44,331 nt of DNA from Chloroflexota bacterium (GTDB lineage: Bacteria; Chloroflexota; FW602-bin22; JACPRP01): assembly GCA_016210495.1 (NCBI GenBank), contig JACQUC010000214.1:1-44331 (forward strand), given 5' to 3'. The notes below the pieces were generated by a model that was not told the DNA's origin, did not search any database, and worked only from the letters and a program-made list of their open reading frames with translations. The translations under genes and the position numbers were made by a program. This document shows, one piece after another, positions 31,437-38,874 of this stretch; within the stretch, counting starts at the first letter, position 1, and each line of letters begins with the position of its first letter.

Positions 31437-33533
31437 ATGTCCTATACTATCGCCATCGACGTGGGCGGGACGTGCACGGACTGCGTGGTGGTGGACGAAG
31501 CGGGCGTAATGACCGTCGCCAAGGCCTTTTCCACTCCGCCCGATTTCTCAGCGGGTATGCTGAATGCGCTGCGGGTCGCGACGCACGAGTTGGGGATGAG
31601 CCTTGATGAGCTCTTGCGGTCCACGCCACTGTTCTTGCACAGCACCACCGTCGCCGAGAACGCGATCGTTGATGGCACGTTGTGCAAGGGAGGACTGCTC
31701 GTCACCAGAGGGTTCGAGGATACCCTCTACATGACTCGGGGCGGCTACGGCAGATGGTCGGGACTCACCGAGGAGGACAAGAAAAACGTGATCGACACGG
31801 ACAAGCCTCCACCGGTGATCCCGTTCGCGATGATAAAGGGAATCAAAGAAAGAACGGACTATCGGGGCCGCGTGCTCGCCAGTCCGAGCGAGCCCGAAGT
31901 CGAAGAAGCCATCCGCTCTCTGATGGAGAACGGAGCGGAAGCTATCGGAGTGTGTTTCCTCTGGTCCTTTCGGAACCCGGAGAACGAGCAACTGGCAGAG
32001 GACACGGCGAAGAAGATACATCCGGACCTGTTTGTAACGAGGTCCAGCGTGCTCGCCCCCATCAACGGCGAGTACGAGAGAACATCTGCCGTGGCCCTCA
32101 ACGTCTGCCTGGGCCCCATAATCTCGAGATACCTCGCAAACCTGAGGCAACGGCTGCAAGAGCACGGATTTCAGGGCGCTATGTTGGTTATGCAGGCCCA
32201 CGGTGGGCTGCTGACGGTAGATGATGCTCCTGCCCGCTCGCTGGGCATGGTCGAATCGGGTCCGGTGGGAGGCCTGGTGGGAAGCAAGGCTTTGGGAGCT
32301 TCACTTGGCTTCGACAACATCCTTGCCACAGACATGGGTGGAACCACGTTCAAGTCGGGGGTGATAAGGGGCGGAAGCATCGAGTATCAGCGCGAGCCGA
32401 TGGTGGCCCGCTACCACTATGCGCTCCACAAAATGGACGTCGTGTCCATCGGCCTGGCTGGAGGAAGCATCATTTCGCTGGACCCACGAACCGGGATGCC
32501 GAAGGTCGGTCCGAGAAGCGCGGGCGCTTTCCCGGGGCCAGTCTGCTATGGGTTCGCCGGCCAAGAACCGACCATCACCGATGTCGACCTGATATTAGGC
32601 TATCTCACTCCACGCTTTTTCCTCGGCGGCCGGGCCGGCCTCGATAGGGAGAGGGCATGGCACGCCTTCGAGTCGACGATAGCGGAGCCTCTCGATATGG
32701 AGACCGTCGAGGCTGCCGGCGCTGTCTATCGGCTGGCCAACAGCCTGATATACGATCTCCTTCACCGGGAAACGGTGGAAAAGGGGCTGGACCCGAGAGA
32801 ATACGCGCTGTTCGCCTACGGCGGGACCGCCGGCATGCACATGGCAGCCATCGCTCCGGATCTGGGCGTCAAGGCCATCGTCATCCCCCACTCGGCCTCG
32901 GTTCACGGCGCCTTCGGACTGGTGAGCGCAGACGTCGTCTACGAGGATATCGCCACGCTCACATTGAAATTGCCTGTCGACCCGGACGAAGTGAATGCCG
33001 TCTTCGCACAGCTTACGGAAAGGGTGGTCGAGCGGTTGAGCCTGGCCGGCTTCGAGAGAGAGCGCGTCGTGTTTCAGAGATCCGTCGACATGCGGTACAG
33101 TCGCCAGGTCCACGTCATCAACACCTCGATCGAGGGCCAGGAGCCGATGGCGGAGGGTAATCTGGAGAGGCTGGGCGCGCGCTTCGAGGCGATTTACGCC
33201 GAACGATACGGCAAGGAATCGGGGTACAGGGAGGCCGGGATAGAGATGGTGTCCTTCGTGCTGCGAGGCATCGCTCGACTCAGGAAGCCCGAGCTAACGA
33301 GGATGGAGCCCGCGGGGCACGACCCGGCCGCTGCGTACGTAGAGTCCAGAGAAGTTTACGTCCCAAAGCTGCGAAGGTTGGTGGAAGTGGCGTGCTACGA
33401 TTTCGTCGAGCTCGTGCCCGGCAACCAGATAGAAGGTCCGTCGGTCATCTGGACTCCAGTCACCACCGTTGTGGTGGACGCGGGGCAAAGGGCGCTTTGC
33501 GACCGCTATAAGAACATCGTGATCACGTGGTGA
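31437..33533 (+). CDS. Hydantoinase A/oxoprolinase family protein (acetone/acetophenone carboxylase-like subunit)
   Basis: This 698-residue protein is a HyuA-type ATP-dependent subunit. Its N-terminal ATP-phosphate loop reads IAIDVGGTCTDCVVV, and later landmarks include SVGLAGGSI-like text (SIGLAGGSIISLD) and GPRSAGAFPGPVC, both conserved in the N-methylhydantoinase/5-oxoprolinase/acetone carboxylase superfamily. ATP activates either a cyclic amide for ring opening or a ketone for carboxylation. The following HyuB gene starts 29 bases later and must encode its partner. Start is ATG 31437 with GGGAGGG six bases upstream; an in-frame ATG at 31380 lies inside the repeat element and is rejected. 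The Cys in GGTCTDC differs from the usual GGTFTD. Confidence 0.88.
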   Translation: MSYTIAIDVGGTCTDCVVVDEAGVMTVAKAFSTPPDFSAGMLNALRVATHELGMSLDELLRSTPLFLHSTTVAENAIVDGTLCKGGLLVTRGFEDTLYMTRGGYGRWSGLTEEDKKNVIDTDKPPPVIPFAMIKGIKERTDYRGRVLASPSEPEVEEAIRSLMENGAEAIGVCFLWSFRNPENEQLAEDTAKKIHPDLFVTRSSVLAPINGEYERTSAVALNVCLGPIISRYLANLRQRLQEHGFQGAMLVMQAHGGLLTVDDAPARSLGMVESGPVGGLVGSKALGASLGFDNILATDMGGTTFKSGVIRGGSIEYQREPMVARYHYALHKMDVVSIGLAGGSIISLDPRTGMPKVGPRSAGAFPGPVCYGFAGQEPTITDVDLILGYLTPRFFLGGRAGLDRERAWHAFESTIAEPLDMETVEAAGAVYRLANSLIYDLLHRETVEKGLDPREYALFAYGGTAGMHMAAIAPDLGVKAIVIPHSASVHGAFGLVSADVVYEDIATLTLKLPVDPDEVNAVFAQLTERVVERLSLAGFERERVVFQRSVDMRYSRQVHVINTSIEGQEPMAEGNLERLGARFEAIYAERYGKESGYREAGIEMVSFVLRGIARLRKPELTRMEPAGHDPAAAYVESREVYVPKLRRLVEVACYDFVELVPGNQIEGPSVIWTPVTTVVVDAGQRALCDRYKNIVITW

Positions 33534-33562
33534 TGAGCTGGCGGGGAAAGGAGAGCCATCGG

Positions 33563-35707
33563 ATGGCGGGGAAAGTAGACCGCTTCACCTTCGAGATAAT
33601 TAGGCACAAGCTTTTCAGGGTCACTGAGGAGGCGGCCATCGCCTTGGAAAACGTTTCGGGCACGCCGATTACCGCCGAGGGCCACGACCTGATGGTTTCA
33701 CTCTACACGGCGGACGGCAGTCTGCTGGTCGGAGGCGTGGGCTTCCTGCACCATCTTACCTCTGCCTCTCAGGCTGTGAAGCACGTTCTCGCCAACTTTT
33801 CGGAAGACCCAGGGATCTACGAGGACGACGTGTACCTGTTCAACGATTCCTACGCCGCCGCACTGCACGCTCCGGACGTATACCTGATCTCGCCCGTCCA
33901 CTGGCAGGGCAGACTGGCAGGCTTCGTGGCCGACTTCGTCCACGTGACCGACGTAGGGGGCATAGATCCGGGCGGCTTCTGTCCCACCGCCAGGGAATCG
34001 TTCCACGAAGGCTTCTCTTCGCCGGGATTGAAGCTGGTGGAGAGAGGGAAGCTGCGGAAGGACGTTTTCGGCACGATCCTTAATCTGGTGCGAGACCCCG
34101 GTATGGTCGGACTGGACCTGAAGTCTTTGATGGCGGCCAACCACGTGGCAAAACAGCGTATGCTCAAGATTTACCAGGACTACGGTTTCGAGAACGTAGA
34201 TGCAGTTGGCAACGAATTGATAGCCGAGTCGGAGCGGCTGCTCAGGGAGCGGCTGCTGGAGCTACCAGACGGCACCTGGAGAGCGCGGCAGTACTACGAT
34301 ATGCCCGACAGGACTATGCGTGTCGAGCTTGCCGCCACGAAAGAAGTGGACAGCCTGACCTTCGACTTCACCGGCACCGACGCGCAATACGGTTATGGCA
34401 TCAACTGCTGCTACTGGGCAACCTGGGGAGCGCTCTTCGCGCCTCTCTTCCCTCTCCTCGCCTACGATATGGTCTGGAACGACGGGCTCACTAAGCCAGT
34501 CAAGCTGATCGCTCCGGAGGGAACTTTGGTCAACGCCAGACGGCCGGCTCCCGTGTCGATAGCCACGACGGGCATGGTGCACGTCGTCAACAACCTGTCC
34601 ATCATCGTGCTATCGAAAATGCTGGGCGCATCCGAGAAGCACAAGAACCGTGCCACCGGCATCTGGGCCGGAACACACATGCACTACCAGTTGGCCGGGC
34701 TCAAAGCAGACGGCCAGTTCGGCATACACCACAGCACAGATGGATTCGCGGGCGTCGGCGGTGGGCGAGCTTTCAAGGATGGTATAGACATGGGTGGGGA
34801 GATATCGGCGCCTTACTCTCGCTGGGCAAACGTGGAGCGACACGAGATGGACTTCCCGCACGCGTACCTCTTCCGGCAGTTGGTGCCCGACTCGGGTGGG
34901 CCGGGCAAGTATAGAGGTGGGCTCTCCCACGAGCTCGCCCTGATCCCTAATGACACGCCCGCCGACAGCATCACGGCACTGATAATGCCGGGCAAAGGAA
35001 CGGAGTACACCACGTCTCCCGGCATCTTCGGCGGCTACCCAGGCTGCAACACGGCCAGCATCCAGTTCAGGAAGGCCAACGTTGCGGAACTGCCCTACAA
35101 TGTAGCGTCGATAGCAAGCCAGGATCAAGACTACGTCCGATTCGGAGTTACCGAGCTGGCAAAGCAGGATATCATGTACCTTCGCTTCGACGGCGGAGGT
35201 GGTTACGGCGACCCCTTGGATCGAGACCCCGAGGCCGTCCTCGAGGACGTGTTGCTGGGACTTGTGACTACCGGGCCAGGAGAGGACATCTACGGTGTGA
35301 TCATGGACCTGGAAAACAAGAGCGTTGATCGCGAGGCCACGCGCGAGAAAAGGCTGGCCCTGAGAACTGAAAGGCTGGGAGGCACAAAGCCGAAGGTCGA
35401 AACGGGGACGCGTTACGAAGTGCCGCGAACCGGGAAGCGGATAAACGAGTACCTGCAAGTATTTGGCGACGGCGACGAGGCTCTCGTCCAGTGCACGTGG
35501 TGCGGCGAGAACATATGCCCGGCCGACGCCGATTGGAAGAATCATGTGCCAAGCCGCAAATCGTCGGTGGCAAGAGCTGGACCGTTCCGTGTGGACAGCG
35601 GCAAGTTCTTCCTGCTGGAGTTCTTCTGCCCGAGCTGCGCCACCGCGCTGGACGTCGACGTCACCTACCTGGACGACCCGCCTTTGATAGACAGGGTCTA
35701 TTTATAA
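33563..35707 (+). CDS. Hydantoinase B/oxoprolinase family protein with C-terminal acetone carboxylase gamma-like zinc domain
   Basis: This 714-residue protein is a HyuB subunit (opening DRFTFEIIRHKLFRVTEEAA; internal GKYRGGLSHELALIP and DGGGGYGDPLDRDP are family landmarks). Its last 80 residues add cysteines 644, 647, 652, 689 and 692 (CTWCGENIC, and FFCPSCATALDVDV), resembling the small zinc-binding gamma subunit of acetone/acetophenone carboxylases. Such a fusion favours an ATP-dependent carboxylase over a simple hydantoinase. Start is ATG 33563 with AAGGAG upstream; the earlier in-frame start at 33527 has no ribosome-binding site. Its 3' end overlaps by ten bases the oppositely oriented ferredoxin gene. 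Together with HyuA it forms a heteromeric enzyme; the substrate is unknown. Confidence 0.88.
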   Translation: MAGKVDRFTFEIIRHKLFRVTEEAAIALENVSGTPITAEGHDLMVSLYTADGSLLVGGVGFLHHLTSASQAVKHVLANFSEDPGIYEDDVYLFNDSYAAALHAPDVYLISPVHWQGRLAGFVADFVHVTDVGGIDPGGFCPTARESFHEGFSSPGLKLVERGKLRKDVFGTILNLVRDPGMVGLDLKSLMAANHVAKQRMLKIYQDYGFENVDAVGNELIAESERLLRERLLELPDGTWRARQYYDMPDRTMRVELAATKEVDSLTFDFTGTDAQYGYGINCCYWATWGALFAPLFPLLAYDMVWNDGLTKPVKLIAPEGTLVNARRPAPVSIATTGMVHVVNNLSIIVLSKMLGASEKHKNRATGIWAGTHMHYQLAGLKADGQFGIHHSTDGFAGVGGGRAFKDGIDMGGEISAPYSRWANVERHEMDFPHAYLFRQLVPDSGGPGKYRGGLSHELALIPNDTPADSITALIMPGKGTEYTTSPGIFGGYPGCNTASIQFRKANVAELPYNVASIASQDQDYVRFGVTELAKQDIMYLRFDGGGGYGDPLDRDPEAVLEDVLLGLVTTGPGEDIYGVIMDLENKSVDREATREKRLALRTERLGGTKPKVETGTRYEVPRTGKRINEYLQVFGDGDEALVQCTWCGENICPADADWKNHVPSRKSSVARAGPFRVDSGKFFLLEFFCPSCATALDVDVTYLDDPPLIDRVYL

Positions 35708-35913
35708 CATAGCATCAACGGCAGCGGAATTCTCAGCTTAATCGCCCCTTCGACCGGGCAGTCGAGGCCGCAGGCATTGCAGTGCCAGCACTCGTCGGGA
35801 TAGGTCACCACCGGCACCTGGGCTTTTTGCGAGCCGAAGAACACGTCCTCTGAGCAAACGTCGACGCATCTACCGCAACCGTTGCAGAGATCCTTATCGA
35901 TAACGGGGGGCAT
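35698..35913 (-). CDS. 2x[4Fe-4S] ferredoxin, partner of the minus-strand flavoprotein
   Basis: This 71-residue protein binds two [4Fe-4S] clusters through Cys10, Cys13, Cys16, Cys20 (CNGCGRCVDVC) and Cys42, Cys45, Cys48, Cys52 (CWHCNACGLDCP). It is the paralogue of the ferredoxin at 25859-26077. Start ATG at 35911-35913 has AGGAGG upstream that overlaps the stop of the flavoprotein gene, suggesting coupled translation. It is the last gene of the minus-strand operon; its stop runs ten bases into the HyuB gene end. Confidence 0.92.
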   Translation of the reverse strand: MPPVIDKDLCNGCGRCVDVCSEDVFFGSQKAQVPVVTYPDECWHCNACGLDCPVEGAIKLRIPLPLMLCYK

Positions 35914-35926
35914 CGATCATCCTCCT

Positions 35927-37570
35927 CTAGCGACCTATTTCTTTCCAGTACGTAACTGGCTGTTGATCCACTTGCTTGATGAAAAGCAGTTGCCTGTCAA
36001 GCAGGGGATTGGCGAAGGGATAATCGGGGCGCTGGTAGCCCGGCCTCGTCTCCTTCCTCGCTTTCGAAGAAACTAGTACCATCTCGCCCACGTCAAGCAG
36101 ATCGAGGACTTCCAGACAGCGCATCAATTCGTGATGGTTGCTGGCCACCATGACGTTGCGCGCCTTCTCCCTGAGCCGCCGCAAGTGGGTCAGCCCCGCG
36201 TCCAGTATCGTGTCCGACCGGATCGCGCCGGCGTAATCCTGCATAATCTGCTGAACGGCGACGTTGACCTCTTTCCAATGGGCGCCTACAGGACGGCTGC
36301 GAATCTCATCGATGAGCCTCTTCTTGTCCTCGATCCTGTCCTCACCCTTCTCCGCCGGCGAGAAGTCCGTCTCTTTGGCGTATTTCGCGGCGTTCTCACC
36401 GCAGATCCAGCCATACACGGCGGCGCAGGAGATACCACCGGCCAGCAGTTCGTCCCCGGCGGCGTAGAGACCGCGTGTCGAGGTCTCCCCCCGCTCGTCG
36501 CAGTACAGGCCACCGTGCAAGGCGATCCCGTAGGTCATAAACTCCACGGGGTTCTTGCGGGGATCGATGCCTTCCTGCGCCATATAGTCCAGGAGCGCGG
36601 TGTTGCCCTCCTGCTCCAGCCAGTACACCATGTACTCGTAGTCCTCGTCCGAGACGCCCTTGCAGTCCATGTAGACGGGGCCTCGCCCCGACCTGGCGTA
36701 ATCGTCGAACACCGTACGGTAGACGTCGCCGGTCATATCCCCGTACTTCTTGTCTGGCTCGGAGACGAAGGGGCCGATGGGTCTCCCCTGCGGGTCTCGG
36801 TAGAGCCCGACCCAGGTGCCCTTGCCACAGCGCGCGAAATATTTCGGCCCTGCCCAGCGCCGGGGAATATCCATGCTGGCAAGCTCTGTGCCGGCTCGAT
36901 AGGCCATCGCGCGGCCACCGCCCGTGTTGCTGAAGGGGTGCTCCAGATTGGACATCCAGCCCGGCGACGCGCCGGGATAGAGGCGAACGCAGCGGCCAGT
37001 CCCCAGCATCACGGCCTTGGCCCTGATCTCGATCAGTCGCTCGCCCCTGGTATCCACGCCAATGGCTCCATGCACGGCGCCATCGCCACCCAGCAGGTCC
37101 AAAACCATGACTCTGTTCATGATCTGGGCGCCCCGCTTACGGGCCTCCCGGGTCAGAACGGGCTTCTGCGTCAGTCCCGCATACTTCAGCCAGATGAGCG
37201 GGCGTCCGGGGAACGCGTGGCCGGCAAACTCCCATTGACCTTTATATTTCATGGGGATGCCCCAGCTATCCCAGAGCCTCACGATGTCGGTCGTGTTCTC
37301 CACCCACTTCCGCACGAAGGCAGGATTGCTGCCCTTCGACTGTGACATCTGCACCTCTTCGATGATGGGCTTGATGTCAGGGCCGTGAACTTCGGGCAGA
37401 TAGGTCATGAAGTGGTCGTTGCCGGTAGCCCCAGCGCCGCTGCGCATCGTGTTACCCTTCTCCACCACGATGGCCCTCGCCCCCATCTCCCTGGCGCGGA
37501 TCGCGGCCATAAGTCCGGCGATGCCACCACCCACACACAAGACGTCCGTTTCCACGGTTTCCAGCTTCAC
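35927..37570 (-). CDS. FAD-dependent oxidoreductase, AprA/fumarate reductase-like flavoprotein
   Basis: This 547-residue flavoprotein starts TDVLCVGGGIAGLMAAI (Rossmann FAD motif), has the flavin-contacting MRSGAGATGNDH segment, the GLYAAGDELLAGG motif and the C-terminal ETRPGYQRPDYP motif that recalls AprA-type adenylylsulfate reductases. Start is GTG at 37568-37570, with AGGAGG six bases upstream; the longer open frame to 37621 crosses a repeat and is rejected. The ferredoxin gene follows after 13 bases, so they should form a flavin/Fe-S complex. It is related to, but clearly diverged from, the flavoprotein at 24104-25855. The substrate is unknown; its position beside a second amidohydrolase mirrors the plus operon. 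Confidence 0.88.
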   Translation of the reverse strand: MKLETVETDVLCVGGGIAGLMAAIRAREMGARAIVVEKGNTMRSGAGATGNDHFMTYLPEVHGPDIKPIIEEVQMSQSKGSNPAFVRKWVENTTDIVRLWDSWGIPMKYKGQWEFAGHAFPGRPLIWLKYAGLTQKPVLTREARKRGAQIMNRVMVLDLLGGDGAVHGAIGVDTRGERLIEIRAKAVMLGTGRCVRLYPGASPGWMSNLEHPFSNTGGGRAMAYRAGTELASMDIPRRWAGPKYFARCGKGTWVGLYRDPQGRPIGPFVSEPDKKYGDMTGDVYRTVFDDYARSGRGPVYMDCKGVSDEDYEYMVYWLEQEGNTALLDYMAQEGIDPRKNPVEFMTYGIALHGGLYCDERGETSTRGLYAAGDELLAGGISCAAVYGWICGENAAKYAKETDFSPAEKGEDRIEDKKRLIDEIRSRPVGAHWKEVNVAVQQIMQDYAGAIRSDTILDAGLTHLRRLREKARNVMVASNHHELMRCLEVLDLLDVGEMVLVSSKARKETRPGYQRPDYPFANPLLDRQLLFIKQVDQQPVTYWKEIGR

Positions 37571-37593
37571 GTCGATCCTCCTAACCAGTTTGC

Positions 37594-37674
37594 GGTGCAG
37601 AATTGCTGTCCGTAGGGGCAACCCTACGTGGTTGCCCCGGGGCAGGGCGGGGCATCACCGCCATTTCGCTCCAG
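37594..37674. repeat. MITE-like GTAGGGGC element
   Basis: GGTGCAGAATTGC (37594-37606) is followed by GTAGG and a perfect nine-base stem GGGGCAACC/GGTTGCCCC (37615-37623/37630-37638), then GGGGCAGGGCGGGGC and CACCGCCATTTCGCTCC. The layout matches the repeat at 31283-31406. It lies in the 122-base gap between the minus-strand amidohydrolase and flavoprotein genes. Confidence 0.65.
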
Positions 37675-37692
37675 GAAACAACTAACAACTTC

Positions 37693-38697
37693 CTACCTGT
37701 CCAGCTTCAACAGCCTGGCCGCGTTCTCGCCCAGTATGTTGCGTCTTTCCTCGTCTGTGATGCGCAGGCTGTTGATCTCGGCCAGATTCCAGCGCAGACC
37801 AAAGTCCACCGGGGTCAGCGGGTAATCGCCGCCGACGACGATGCACTCGGCGCCCAGCGTCTGCACCGCGCACTCAAGCGCCGCGCGGTCCGAGGTGTGG
37901 GTGTCGCCAAATATCCTGCCCTTGTAGTCCCGCGCGTAGCGCAAAGGCAGCACCGCCTCTTTCTCGATCAGATCGTCCGGCCAGAGCTGCCAGAAATTGT
38001 ACGTGCAGTCGAAGCGACCGAACATAAAGGGAATGAAACCACCCAATTGCCCGAAGACCACGTTCAGCTTCGGGAACCTGTCGTAGATGCCGTAGTAAAT
38101 TAAGCGGCCGATACAGATAGTGGAGGCGAGAAGCATAGCGACGTCGATGCGCAGAATATTGCGGTCTGCCTTCTGCATCTCCTTCCAGTAGGGGAGCACA
38201 GCGGCAGGATGGGCGAAGATCGGCACGTCGAGCTCCTCCGCGAGCCTGAAGATAGGCCAGAACCGCTCGTCGTCAATGTAAAGCCCGTCGTAGCACGTGG
38301 CCATCAGGACCGCGCGCATACCGAGCTGGGTGACACACCTCTCGATCTCGGCCAGCGCGAATTTCGTGTCGAAAGGGTCGATGCCGACGGTGGCGTAGAA
38401 GCGTCCTGGATAGTCGGCGGCCAACCTCGCCATCTCGTCGTTGTACCAACGCACGCCTTCCTCGACGCCCATGCCCGCCGCCTTGACCGCGGGCAGCAGA
38501 GTGTTCGTTGGCCCGAAGAGCTCGGCTTCGACACCCAGCTCATCCATCATTCTGATATGGTCCTCAGGATCGCTCCAGGCAGGGGGCTGCCAGAACGGAG
38601 CGCTGTCCTGCCCGTAGCGAGTCCGCAGAAAAGCATCCATCAGGCGCTTCGGCAAGAAGTGTCCGTGCCAATCGATTACCCGGGGCTTGGTGATCAT
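37693..38697 (-). CDS. Amidohydrolase family 2 protein (ACMSD/gamma-resorcylate decarboxylase-like), paralogue with altered metal site
   Basis: This 334-residue protein aligns without any gap to the plus-strand amidohydrolase. It keeps His11-Gly-His13 (IDWHGHFLP), His163 (PIFAHPA) and Asp291 (VGGDYP), but at residue 217 the usual HxGG His is Gln (LNVVFGQLGG). A zinc or manganese site with fewer ligands, or different chemistry, is expected. Start is ATG at 38695-38697 with GGAGG eight bases upstream. It is encoded upstream of the minus-strand flavoprotein, in the same order as its paralogue in the plus operon. The substrate is unknown. Confidence 0.85.
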   Translation of the reverse strand: MITKPRVIDWHGHFLPKRLMDAFLRTRYGQDSAPFWQPPAWSDPEDHIRMMDELGVEAELFGPTNTLLPAVKAAGMGVEEGVRWYNDEMARLAADYPGRFYATVGIDPFDTKFALAEIERCVTQLGMRAVLMATCYDGLYIDDERFWPIFRLAEELDVPIFAHPAAVLPYWKEMQKADRNILRIDVAMLLASTICIGRLIYYGIYDRFPKLNVVFGQLGGFIPFMFGRFDCTYNFWQLWPDDLIEKEAVLPLRYARDYKGRIFGDTHTSDRAALECAVQTLGAECIVVGGDYPLTPVDFGLRWNLAEINSLRITDEERRNILGENAARLLKLDR

Positions 38698-38813
38698 CTA
38701 TTGTCCCTCCGCAAGGCGTCGGCAACTATGTCCAACGTGGAACACCGGTTCGGCTGCTGGTGGCCTGGCTAGTGGGCGCTCGTCCAGACCACGCTCAGTC
38801 TACAGCATCCCAC

Positions 38814-38874
38814 GTGCGTCGTCAATCCGTCGATGACGCACGGACGCACGTTGACTCATGACCGTTCTGTCAAC
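38814..38874. other. Two hairpins between minus-strand genes
   Basis: GTGCGTC (38814-38820) pairs with GACGCAC (38835-38841), and a second GACGCAC follows at 38843-38849. GTTGAC (38850-38855) pairs with GTCAAC (38869-38874), overlapping the stop of the flavoprotein gene at 38870. Neither has a T-run; they may only slow transcription or stabilise the upstream transcript. Confidence 0.45.

Noticed and set aside
34610..37345. Large antisense frames over HyuB (minus) and the second flavoprotein (plus)
   Set aside because: Both are shadows of strongly supported genes, with no domain match.
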